64,000 nt of DNA from Salvia splendens (Eukaryota > Streptophyta > Magnoliopsida > Lamiales > Lamiaceae), in assembly GCF_004379255.2 (NCBI RefSeq), contig NC_056034.1, forward strand, positions 8,930,501 through 8,994,500, written 5' to 3'. The notes under the pieces were generated by a model, which saw nothing but the letters and a program-made list of their open reading frames with translations, was not told the origin of the DNA and did no database searches. This document shows positions 33,746-45,425 of this stretch, in pieces. Position numbers and translations under genes: made by a program. Numbering within the stretch: the first letter of the stretch is position 1; the number at the start of each line of letters is the position of its first letter.

Positions 33746-36700
33746 CAGACTAACGCAACTCGAGTATATATAAAGATATTGTAATATGTGTATGAGCTAT
33801 CATATTTATACATACGTATAGATAGTGATGGTGTAAGATTTAACCTCTTGTTTGGTTCCATTGTTTCTCTTGATGTGTATTTGTCCCAATTTAATTTTAT
33901 GAGGACCACACTTATGCTACTTGGAGAAATTATTTAACTGCCTCTATGCACGTTATACGTATTGCTAATGCTATAGATTTTATATACTCCGTGTTGGATA
34001 TTCAATATTGATTCTTTAAGCCGTTTAATTTGACTTGTGCCATTGTTGAAGCAATTAATCAATGATGATAATCTACACATACTCCGTTTATTGTTGTAAC
34101 CTGCAAGAGTGATATCTCATGTGAAGGAAGAAGGATTAGTTAAATAATTTTTATCTTTTTATAGTTAAGTATCATCAAACAATGTGGTGAACTAGACCAA
34201 AAGATGACCTACAAGAGTATTGACAGAGACAACAAAAAAACGGCAGCATAACATTTACTACAAGACAAGATTTCCAAACCAAAAAAAAGCAAAGGAACAA
34301 CAACCAAGAACCTAGATCGAATCAGCATTAACATCTAAAGCTACCAACACCAAGCAAGCCACGGCCACAGAGCACAAAGAGAAGGAATCCTCAAGGCACG
34401 GAATCGATAAATCAAATCAGTGTACTCCCCATGTAAGAATTCACAATGTCATCCGAATGGCTATACTAATTACATCCCAAATCAGATCTAGAATTCTGAG
34501 TTCATTAGAACATGTATAATGGAGTAGTAATTAGCAATAGAAGAATAAGTTTTACAACTCAAATAAGTGGGCAAGTTTGTGGAGAAGCTTGAATATCGTT
34601 CAATGTCGGCAAGCGTGCGAATTATAATGACAAGTTTAAGCTAATGACAATCATCAACAAATCGATTTCATGAGCCCAAACTTGGGTATATATATATATA
34701 TATGGAAAAGAATATCTTATTTCATTAGAGCAAGGATCGAGTTATTCAAATTGTAATTATGTCTGTCTGTTCAGTTTTAGCAAACTCGTAGAATTTGAGA
34801 ATACACATTGATATAAGAAAATTATGTATTTTTATACTTCCTAAAATTATGTATTTTTATACTTCCTATTGCATAGTATCTTTGCACAAGTAGTCACTAA
34901 CCCAATAATGCCGGATCCAGCAGCAAGATGTTATGTACGATTGCTTTTGACAATTTTAAATTTTATTGTATTTTTTTAATTGGCACAAAAATGTGCTATT
35001 CCCACATTTGAACTCTCGATTTTCATATTCACTCATTAGCATCCGCAACCATAAACAATTAATACTCTAATATATGTGGGTACGTATATATGTAACACAA
35101 AACTAACATCCTGAAATAAAATTCAACATTGTGATTATATATAATGATGTAGCTTTGCATAACACAAACAATTGCATGCATGCTACCAAACGATGTGTTT
35201 GGGCTGGGCCGGGATAGCCCAATTGCATGCACGCAACCCGCGTAATATGAACTAAACAGGAACCACAATCCGAATCCTAGCTACCAAAATCTGGCTCAAA
35301 TATACACAACTTATGATTCAATTTGTAAAAGTAACTATTATGTACTAATAAATAAAATTATTATTCACAGTATATAGAACAGTAAATTCCGTTCCTGGCA
35401 TTTTTAATGTTCTCATTGACGACGTCGTTTTGGCTGGGAGCATGAACGCAGAGTATGACGGCGTTGGAGTCTTCCTCCTCCGGCGAGGCCTTGTCATCCG
35501 TGGCGCTAGCATGGTGACTTCCGGCCAAAGTGATGATGCTTACTTCTTCGTGGTGGGTCTAAGCCTCTAACTCTCCAACTTGCCTTGATCGAGATTCATT
35601 TTCGTCGAATACTCGGCGTAGTTGCTTAGTTGTTAATATTTGAGAAGGTGAAAGATGGGTTTATTTTGGTAGTAAGTAGTATTATTTTGAATATAAAAGA
35701 TCAATTGAATTTAATGTTGATTCATGATGGGTAAAATTCATTTCTAACTTATATATTACATACTACTACATTTTATTATTTCTCCAATATTGTGTGCTCC
35801 CGTCTTGAATTGTTAATTCTCAATTAAGATTCTTTCCTACGAATAATTTTGTCCCCCATTAGTTTATTTTGTTAGAGGAAAGCATATATTTTTACTAAAC
35901 TCTTACTGTTTTCACGCGTTTACACGCGTTACGTAATACATTGATATTAAGGGACGTCGGTGCAGCACGTAATCAGTGAACTGGCATGAATAGCCAGCTA
36001 ATTTTAGAGGGTTATGATTGAAAATTTTCAATCCGATTAGTCTGCACCCGATTAACCTGCAATTGAATAGGGTGGGCAAAAATTCGTTGGGCTGACTCGA
36101 TTGACACCCATAGTGATATTGATCATTTTCGTTGGACAACATGGACTAAATCGAGCAGCCACTTTTCTTTATTTTCATTAAATTTATGTATAATAATTAA
36201 TTATGAGTTATTAGTGTGGATATTTTCCTATGTTTTCCGCTCTAGCTAGAGTATAATACGATTAATATAAGTAATAGCAGTATGATAAAGCTTTGCCATC
36301 TTTTTTTTTTTGTTTTATAGGAGTATTTTTTATATAATAAATTTACAATGAAACACATGGATATCAATCAGGGGTGATTAATTTATTGATCGTAAATATG
36401 TAGTTATTCATTTGGTACTCGAGGCAGTCCTTGTTCAAGTATATATATGTATTTTTCATGATTTTCGATATTTCTATTAATTTCATTTTAGATGTACTTT
36501 AATTATGAATTGGTATTTTAATTTATAGTATGTGGTTTAATTTTTTCAATCCAGCGATGTAATTAAGATAATTTATTACTTTATCATAAATGTATAATTA
36601 AATTGATATAATTAATGTGATAGTAATGATCATTTATTTATAAGCATAAGTGTATCCACCCATAGATTGTTATGTACATTATTTAAATATAAAAAATAAA

Positions 36701-37041
36701 CATTAAATATGGGGTAAATGAACTTAAGCTACACGATAACTCTTGTGACCTGCAACATGATTAGGTGAACAAGCTAATATACATGTTTGTTGCCGTCTGA
36801 CTTTATTTATTTATAATCGTTTTTTTATTATTTAATAAATACGTACTCCTATATTTTATTCAGAGCATGACTTTAATTTATATTATCATAAAGTCACGCT
36901 TCCAATTTTTGAATTAGTAAATCTTGTGTGCATGTGTAAACTAAGATAGAATTACGCTTCCAATTATTAAATTTATATTTTACATAACAAAATTAGTGGG
37001 AAATTGTGGAAGGGTTACAATTTAAAGATTTTGACCAATTC

Positions 37042-37043
<2 letters not shown>

Positions 37044-37085
<42 letters not shown>
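37044..37085 (+). repeat. (TA)n microsatellite
   Basis: About 21 TA units in a gene-free region. No TA-flanked element is recognised on either side. Confidence 0.9.
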
Positions 37086-37087
<2 letters not shown>

Positions 37088-39552
37088 CCAATATAAATCA
37101 CTATTTACACCATATATGTTTCCAACTTTTCTAGTGTTATACATGACAAAAGTCTCATTTCACTTATGAAAACGTGACGAGTTTGTGCACTATAATGTAA
37201 ATCAATAAGCTTAATATGGAACATAAATTGCATTGATCTCATCTAGTACACCCCACGAATTTTCTCCCTTTTTCCTTTCTCATATTTTTCTCTTTGCCAA
37301 TTAAATCCATGAAGAAATAAAATTATTATGGTGCCCTTCCCACCAACAACTGAAGTTGAACCAAATAAATAAGAATAAATAAATATGGAGAAAGAAAAAT
37401 CTGCCCAAAATGTGGGGACTACAAACATTTCTACCTCTGCCTAATTCAATTAATACTCATCGCACTTCTCAACTATATATTGCTAACCTACTAGCACATT
37501 GTCTGTCACCTCAATTTATTGCCCATTCATATATATAATTCTTCAATTACTTTCATGTCCATATACAAATGAAGCTAATCAAAACTTATTTTAGACTAGT
37601 CAAAGTTTAAAACACATTTTGCTTGGTATAACGAAAATGATCTCGATTTACATCTTGTTATACTAGTCTCTGGAAGGAAAATTCCATACCAATACAGTGA
37701 TGCACAAACAAAAATCCTCAAATTATAGTGGTTCAAAATGGCACTAATTTAAGGCAATAATGAAAATAGAAATGTAGTCAACATCCCATGAATAAAGCAT
37801 AGTGCCCATATCCTGAGGAAGAGAGATGGGGTGTTGCTGGCTGGATGTGGGATATGCATATGCTTCTCCAAATTGAGTTTGTTTTCTAACACACCTCCAT
37901 AATTCTATGCTTTGTGACACAATATATGAATCATGTATGCATACTATACTATTACTATAGCATGCCCAATTTATTATTATGAGAACGTAAAAACATAAGC
38001 ATTATTTTAACGTGTAAAAAATAAAGATATTTGCTAACAAAATTAATTAAACTCAACAAATAAAAATTTTGTCTCCTCCAAATTTTAAAGCAAGGTCTGC
38101 ATCATTCAGCAAGAGAGAAACATCCACAGTAGATCTTTATCATCTAATGACTAAATATACTTCTTAATTTCTATAACCAAAAAATGATTTTATTTGAATT
38201 CCCCATATGTATATTGCAAAGTGGAAGTGTCATTTGCATATCACTTCTCACATGGTTTGATCAATATCACTCCTCTTTATGTCTTTCAACATTGCAATAT
38301 TGCACTTTGACAAAACCTTAATGGTCACTGTTATATTTGTGCGTTGTGCATTTCCCATTTTTCCCATTTCCTATTTTCCATTATTGGTCTAAGAGAGTAT
38401 TAGTTTGTCACTATTTCTCCTTGAGAGCCGGATTTGGTGGAGTAGAGCTTTGCAATTGGGTGGTGTAGGTCCAATGCAAGATCTAACAATTTTAATCATA
38501 AATAAAAATAAAATTGAGCCCTCATCTCTAATCCTTATATGAGTGAAGGATAAGTACTGGACTACAAGTTTGTGCTTAAGTTTAACAGCCATTTTTATAT
38601 ATTAGTACTCCCTAATTATTACTATAAATTGAATCCAATATCCTATATCACTGGGGGATTATTTATAATAATTTTAACATTTTAATTGAAGCCATTAATT
38701 AATCTCGACCTATATAGCTAATCTACTTTGGGAATTAAAAAGCCACTTGTAGTGCATGGTGGGTAGATATAAAATAATATGCACTCACTTTGTATAATTC
38801 ATCACTTAAATTATTATTCAAGGTAAATTTATTACACATGTGGCGAATACAATTTTATACAAAAGTCATTAATCAATTTCCACATCAGTGAAAATTTTTA
38901 TTACACATGTGACGCTAGTCAATCTCTAATACCTTAATGCATGCATCTTTGTCGCTTTTTCAAGTCCGATGACTAATACTAAAGTCCAAACAAAGTCTAA
39001 ATTTTTTTATTAGATGAATGTATAATGTCTCTATTATTTATAGGTGGCTGCTGTATATAAAAAAACATTGGAAAAATCAAGGTAGCATGATGCCACTGAA
39101 TTGGAGGTTTATGATTTGATTCCAAATTAGTATGTAATTATTAAATTATGAATAAATTGTATATGAATCTATATATTTCCAAAGGAAAATAGACAATACA
39201 GAACTTTTCAACATAAGCTCAAAATGATGTCTTTTCTTGAAGAGAATATAAGATATCCATGTTTTAATGATAATTTATTGTGGTTGTTTGACTAGAAATC
39301 GGTAATATTAGAACAAAATGTGGAAATGGACAATTATGCTAACAACCAAAAATATAGTGAAAGTGGTGTTTTCATTCTTGTTATTCGGCACAACTCTTGT
39401 CTTAACTCTTAACATTTCCTCTGCTAAGTGTCAATTATTTGGCTTGATTGTATAATCAATAAACCCTAAGCTTATCTGCTCCAGTAATTATATAGGGATT
39501 GGTTATACATCAAATCTTCTTACTATGAGAAAGTGACAATATATTTGTATTT

Positions 39553-39640
39553 CAATAAAATTTTAATCATATGATTCAATCAAATCCTCATTTATGACTA
39601 GCTATATGTGCAATATAACTATTTCGAATTCTTTTTACAA
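39553..39640 (+). repeat. 88-bp direct repeat, copy 1
   Basis: From ATAAAATTTTAATCATATGA to TTTCGAATTCTTTTTACA. Copy 2 at 40113-40200 differs at only a few positions. Confidence 0.9.
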
Positions 39641-40112
39641 TGAAAATTAACTACACTAAAAAAATAAATATACTCCTTAAGTGATATAGAATCGAGAATT
39701 TTTAGGCCCGATTTTTTAAAACAAAAGGGACTTCTGAGCCCAATTTCCTAAATTCTATATATATATATATATATATATGGTTTATTTACACTGGGTGAGA
39801 TGCTATTAATTATCTTTTGCAAAGTAATATGTATCTAGTTATTATAATTTGTTAGTAATATTTTATGACAAAAATAATTTATTCACATAAATATGCTATT
39901 GTCACTAGACTAAATAACACCTATAGTGGTTATAAGAAGTATATAAATCTGCACTAATTAACTCATAAATTAACATATGAACAGTGATTGTCACGGTAGA
40001 TGCGATTATTTTTTTTAATGCAACTGTAGAAAACGACTGATTGGAGCCATTCCGACAAACTTGTCAAATCTAATTAAGGATTAGTAATTATTATTTGGGC
40101 CGTCTAAAAGTC

Positions 40113-40200
40113 TATAAAATTTTAATCATATGATTCAATCAAATCGTCATTTATGACTAGCTATATGTGCAATATACCTATTTCGAATTCTTTTTACATT
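40113..40200 (+). repeat. 88-bp direct repeat, copy 2
   Basis: Second copy of 39553-39640, 560 bases downstream in the same orientation, about 97-98% identical by eye. Confidence 0.9.
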
Positions 40201-40652
40201 GACAGTTGAAATAAAATTTCATAGTAATATTGCAACCGGTAAAGCTAGATTGACACCGTTACCACTAAAAACACATGGTTATGCATGAATGGTAGTCACT
40301 TATATTGAGGGGGCATAAATTAATTATTATGATAGATTAAGAAAACATAAGAACGATGATTGAGTATTTAAATGATAAAATGATCAAACAAATTCAAAAC
40401 TAATCAATATATCAGAAATATACTATAAATTAATTTGAATTATTAAATCCATGGTATTAATCAAAGTAAACACTTTTTTAGATTCAATATCCATTAACAA
40501 TTGGGCCATTATTTTCGAGAGAGGTGTTAATATGGGCCTAAAATAAAGTAATTAATTTGACGGACTGGCCCATTCTGTGCTTCCAAACAGATTTTCCAAC
40601 TCCCCTTATCTGAAATTCAGTCGCTTGTAACTGAGAGAATCGCGAGGAAGAA

Positions 40653-42574
40653 ATGCTGAGCCTTGGAAGATTTCCTGCGAACTTACAGCACAATCCCATC
40701 ACAAACAATCTTCAATTTCCCCCCAAATCCCACTTCCCGTATTCAACCCACCTCAACTTCGAAGCTGTTCTAGCAAAGACGCGAAGTGAGCTGTGCTGCA
40801 ACGCCTTGAAAACCAAGAAGAAAGGCGGCGGCGGCGGCTATATCGTGAAAGAAAAGGAGGAAGCTGACGAATTCGAAGATGAAGATTTTGACGGCGAATT
40901 CGTTGATTCGACTGAAATTGAAGACGGCGATGACGAGGATGAGGATGATGACGTCTTTGTTCCTTTGCGGGATATGAAGAAGTGGCTTGAGAGGCGGCCG
41001 CGTGGGTTCGGCGAAGGCAAAGTGTATGATACTTCAATTGAGGATAAGTTGATGGAAGAAATCGAGCAGAGTAGGGTAGCCCAGATTGCAAACCTGAAAA
41101 AGCTCAAGGAAAATTCACTAAAACCGACTCCCAACAAAGAGAAAGGTTTGCCATTTTTGGGGATTTAAATTCTGTAATGTTTGATTTCTTCATGTTTTGG
41201 AGAAGTGGGAGGGCTGAAAATGATTTCTTTGCAGTTAAATTGTTTGTACATTTGTTTAAGATATAAGTCGAATACTGGTTTTGATGTCTTAACCGTTGTG
41301 CCTCGCTTGTTTATGCTTACTTGACTCGCTTAGCGAATGCCATCGATTGAGTAGAACCATGTTAGGATACTTAATTTGTATCCAAAATGTTTGTTAATCC
41401 TCAAAGGCTCTGCTCTGTGCTAACAAGGCGTTGGAATCCACCAATTTGTAGTGGATGACCCTAACCTTGGATAGCTTGTATGAGCCGGTTTAGAGGTTCA
41501 TCCTTATGAGTGTGTAGTTGGACCAATATCGACCAGATCTATTTGTTTGAGAACTTACTATCTACCTGTTTACTATCCTATGTTGCAACGGCTCCTCACT
41601 TATATTCTCTGCGTGTTTATGGCATTTTGTTTTGGAATAACAAAACGTGCACGGCTTCTGCAGGACCTCAGCCTCTCTTTGATGGATTTCGAGTGCGTTT
41701 GGTCAATCTCCCTAAGAAGAAGAATATTCACAAGGATTTACGAATAGCATTTCAAGGAGTTCCTGGAATAGTAAATATAATCCCAGTAGTTTCTGGAAAT
41801 GAAAAAACCAGGGATCCAGTTTGCAAAGGGGTTGCTTTTGTCGACTTCAAGAAGGAGGACGAGGCACATAGGTACATCTCCCAGACTTGCATATGTAATT
41901 TGAGTTTTCATATATATGAAAATATTCAGTTGGCTGCACTTGTTGTTGTATTTTGCTAGATTTATGCAGAAATTCACAGGTAAAAGCATAGCCTTCGGCA
42001 AGGTTGAAAAGCAGATAAAATGTGAGACGGTGAAACCAAAGCTGCCAAAGCCTGAACTTGATCAATCAGTTGATGGTAGTAGTAAGGGCCCCTTTCAACA
42101 ACAACGCATTCTCAACTCTGATGAAGAGATCTGTGGTTCACTGCTGCATTCATCGGAAGAGAGTGTAGCTAATGAAGCGGGTGAGATGCATGATGTGCCT
42201 GGACAATGGGAAGAAGATGATGGAGGGATCAGTGACGCCTCAACTACCACCGGCTCTGAGTTAGCTGATGAACCGGAAGAAAGAAAAGAGCCTGCTATTG
42301 ACAAAAAGGAGACAAGAAAAACAAAGAAGCATCCGAAAAAGGTGGCATCAAGACGAGTGAAACCCAATGTTCCAACCCTAGACATACCGGGATCTGCCAA
42401 GAAGTAAACCCCCCAAATACTATACAGAAGCACGAGAGCAGTAAACCTTCTTGTTTCCTTACTAACATTTCTTCTTCATGCAGGTTGAAAGTTAGAGAGC
42501 AAGCGGTGCTCTCAGGCGTGTTTTCAAAATATGGAGCAGCTGCTGCTTCGACTGTACAGGAAGAGAGTAGATAA
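40653..42574 (+). CDS. Chloroplast RRM-type RNA-binding protein (RBD1-like)
   Basis: Four exons, 40653-41145, 41664-41871, 41960-42403 and 42484-42574, give 411 residues with matching phases. The N-terminus (MLSLGRFPANLQHN, then Ser/Asn-rich) is a likely chloroplast transit peptide. A Gly-rich and strongly acidic segment follows (EDGDDEDEDDDVF), then KKWLERRPRGFGEGKVYDTS. Exon 2 and the start of exon 3 form a single RRM: FRVRLVNLPKKKNIHKDLR for the RNP2 side, GVAFVDFKKEDEAHR for RNP1, closing with SIAFGKVEKQI. The C-terminal third is acidic then Lys-rich. Layout matches Arabidopsis RBD1, reported to support chloroplast 23S rRNA processing in the cold; that link is from memory. The gene looks intact. 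Confidence 0.88.
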
Positions 42575-43018
42575 CAAATGACACTCGTGAACAATAATTT
42601 TGTGTTTTCAAGAATGTGAGATAATTTCTCTTGCAACTCGTTCAGAAATGGAGAGTTCTTTTTGGGTTTATATTGCAAAATGTGGTTAAATTCATTCGAC
42701 CTTTATCTTTACTGCTCAGTATATTTCCAGCTTAGAATGATGGACATGGTTGATCATTCGACTCTGCATTCCATTTTCAGCTCAGTAAATGTGAAATTTA
42801 CTCGGTCAAAGAAACAAGATGTCTACATTTACACACACCAAGTTTACATGATACAACAAGGTATTTATGCATAAAATTTCATGGTAGGAGTAATTTGCAA
42901 ATGCATTAATAATTAATCATTTTTTAAATATCAATTCAAGCTCAACGGAAGGGGACCATTTAAAACCTCAAGAATCACGATTCAAAAAGAGTCAACTAAA
43001 TATGGACATCCCCTCCAA
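42575..43018. other. 3' region of the RNA-binding protein gene
   Basis: AT-rich probable 3' UTR and spacer. No further feature seen. Confidence 0.4.
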
Positions 43019-43419
43019 CAATGAGAGATTTAAGAATATGGATTAAATTGGATGAACTTTCAGAATATGGGTCCAGGCATGCAAATTTTTCATTTTAGAG
43101 GATTATTGCATTTCCTTTTCTTATTATTTTCATCACAAAATACAAAAATTAACCAAACTATCCAACAAGATATTTCAGTATTTGGGAACCAATTTAATCT
43201 CATATTTGCGCTTACTACTTAGTTTCTTATAGTTGGACTTAAGATGGGTTTTTTTAATCCATGTTTTTGTGTAAGTATTTAGTTAATTCTTGTATTTTTT
43301 TTAAGTGAAAAGAATAATAAAATAAAAGAAAATAAGAGGAAAATTGCAAATTTTACAATAAATGAAAAAGTTCGCATGCTCTAATATCACATTTTTTGAT
43401 AGAGGTGCGAATTTGATAC

Positions 43420-44263
43420 GATCTCATATCTTAGTAAATCACAATTATTTAGTTATCTTTTATTACCCAAATCTTTTCCATATCTTTATTTTCTTATTCA
43501 ATAAGTTAGGTTAGTAGTATTCTAGTATTATAAATAGGAGAGTTTGTTATCATTTTATGCAATGAATGAAAATATATTATTTTGCCCACAAAGAACGAGT
43601 ATTCTTCTACCCCTAGTTTACCGCTGCCCGACGGAGAGACATCCGCGCACAGCAGGAGCTAGAAGCGCCGACGATCCTGTCGGAGAGATCTTGATCGCCG
43701 AGCAAATCAGCCGCCGATCACCGTCGAGGAATTGAGTCCTTAACAACTGGTGCTTTCATCGGTTTACTCATGTCCCGCTTCCATAGCAACGGGAAATCAA
43801 TGTGGGGGGGGGGGTCACCGCCCCGACACTTTTCCAGACGGTGCTTCCCGCCGCACTCACGTGGGAGGCCACCGCGACAAGTCAGACTTTCAGCGCCCTC
43901 CCATGGAGGAGGACCCGATTGACCGCCCGTCCGACGAGGGACACATTGACGACTCAATTGGCAACAAATTGGATCGCGTGATGGATAGGTTAGATAAATT
44001 AAATGCTTGGAGAGAGGAGACGGACCGGCGGTTTGAGAATTTGGAACCTGCAATCCCGCGCGCGTTCAGTCAGCCGCTTGACTACGATGACGGTGATGAA
44101 TGACGAGTATTCTTCTACCCCTAGTTTACCGCTGCCCGACGGAGAGACATCCGCGCACAGCAGGAGCTAGAAGCGCCGACGATCCTGTTGCAGGACGCCG
44201 GAGAGATCTTGATCGCCGAGCAAATCAGCCGCCGATCACCGTTGAGGAATTGAGTCCTTAACA
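43420..44263 (+). mobile_element. Truncated LTR retrotransposon remnant
   Basis: A sequence ending GAGGAATTGAGTCCTTAACA occurs at 43600-43745 and again, with small changes and a 12-base insertion, at 44105-44263. These are the end portions of two LTRs. The first is preceded by a promoter-like TATTATAAATAGG (43525-43540) and followed by ACTGGTGCTTTCATCGG, a primer-binding-type word. Only about 360 bases of internal sequence remain, and the 3' LTR lacks its first part. Confidence 0.65.
43903..44103 (+). pseudogene. Gag N-terminal fragment
   Basis: Reads MEEDPIDRPSDEGHIDDSIG, then LDRVMDRLDKLNAWREETDR and RFENLEP, an acidic start with a heptad-type coiled segment typical of the gag N-terminus of plant LTR retrotransposons. 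It ends at a TGA where the 3' LTR fragment is joined. A run of G near 43803-43812 seems to have shifted the frame upstream. Confidence 0.5.
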
Positions 44264-44956
44264 GAATTACATCCCAAATACTAAAATATTTCGCTGGGCA
44301 GTTTGGTTAATTCATGTATTTATGATACTAGAAAAGAAGAGAAAAATGCAATAATCCCTTAAAATAATAAAAGATTTGCATGCCCTGGTTTTATATTTTT
44401 TTAAAAATCATCTAATTTAATCCAAAAAATTGAAAGATCATCCAATTTAATTACATATTCTGAAATCTCTCTATTAAAATAAGAAATCGATATACATGAC
44501 CTAAATTTGGTAAATTTTATTGTAACCTTGAGCAGAAAAAATGAAAATGTCCTTAACTGGGATAATGGCATAAAATAGTACAGTAAAAATGAAAGTTGAA
44601 GATAATAAAACAGTTTCAGGGTGGATTGGCAGGTGAATAAGCTCGAAAAAATAAAACAAACTTTCTTTTTCATTGGTTTCATTTAAATCACACCTAAAAA
44701 CCCAACTCCCATCCACCCCACCCACTCCCTAATCTCACCTCCGTCCACAAACTAGCTGACTCTATTGCTAACCAACTACGGACTACTTGTTACAGTAAGG
44801 GTTTCGCTAATTTTGCTGCGTTACTTGATGTTTTATTTTGTGTACAATTGATCACTCATTTATGTACGGTTTTCTGTTCTGTATCATTCATATTTTGTGT
44901 TTATTGGGCTATTTTATTTCTGGGTTTTGCTTTCTGTTATTTGTATGTTTTGGTTG

Positions 44957-45025
44957 ATGAGAAGCTTCAAATTTGTTCAGAAGTTGGGGAAGTTTGCTTC
45001 TTCAAGTAGGAGATACGGAAACTCT
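44957..45025 (+). other. Upstream exon with a presequence-like upstream ORF
   Basis: An ATG at 44957 opens MRSFKFVQKLGKFASSSRRY, then GNS to a GT donor (45026). Spliced to the likely acceptor before 45393 it would read nine more codons and stop at TAA (45417-45419), seven bases before the main ATG at 45426. The peptide is basic, hydroxylated and without acidic residues, like an organelle presequence. It may be an upstream ORF in the RNase H 5' UTR or, with another acceptor, an alternative targeting exon. Confidence 0.4.
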
Positions 45026-45425
45026 GTAAGTTGATCGCTCTTAAACTATTTATGCTATCTTTATGTCTGGTTAATCTATTTTTTTATTTCTTCAACTGAT
45101 ACACCAGAAATAGCAGTGTTGTATAACTTCTCCACAATAAAGGAATCGTCTTTATTGTATGAAGGTTTTGAACTTTGTGGTTTGAGCATGTAATCAGGGG
45201 CTAATTGAACGCCTCAATAATTGGGCCAAAATTTGTTCTTGTGTTTTACTTCTGAATGAATTTGAGATGTCTGGTTGAGTGAAATGCTATAGTGACATTA
45301 GGCATGTGTGTCTCATTGCAGTATCCTGCCTCCCATCTGTTTTTCTTTTTTTTTTATGGATTTCTTGACGAGGAGAGGGATCTTTTTTTCAGCAAATCTT
45401 GAGAACTGGAGGGAGATAAACTGTA

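Larger units (their letters stand above)
33064..40652. other. 7.6-kb gene-free region between CYCD1 and the RNA-binding protein gene
   Basis: The first few hundred bases are the CYCD1 5' leader and promoter. The rest is AT-rich with (TA)n runs at 34685-34702, 37044-37085 and 39757-39779, a MITE at 33536-33745 and an 88-bp direct repeat. A GC-richer patch at 35390-35575 could be an old coding fragment but shows no frame I recognise. Near 34985-35040 the minus strand has a weak SINE-like box B (GAGTTCAAATGTGG). Confidence 0.45.
43019..44475. mobile_element. Long-TIR MITE split by an LTR-retrotransposon fragment
   Basis: 43019-43190 and 44275-44475 are inverted copies: GAGAGATTTAAGAATATGG, AAATTGGATGA, CAGGCATGCAAATTTTT and ATTTCAGTATTTGGGA on the left have close complements on the right. 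They are the arms of a foldback element. Between them lies a GC-richer LTR-retrotransposon remnant (about 43420-44263) that inserted into the MITE. Confidence 0.65.

Noticed and set aside
34985..35040. Second SINE-like head on the minus strand
   Set aside because: Only a weak box-B-like word is present; box A is not convincing.
35390..35575. GC-richer patch suspected to be a gene fragment
   Set aside because: I could not find a frame on either strand with a family I recognise, so I did not call it.
40753..41137. Antisense frames with poly-Ser segments opposite exon 1 of the RNA-binding protein gene
   Set aside because: Complement of the Asp/Glu-rich coding sequence.
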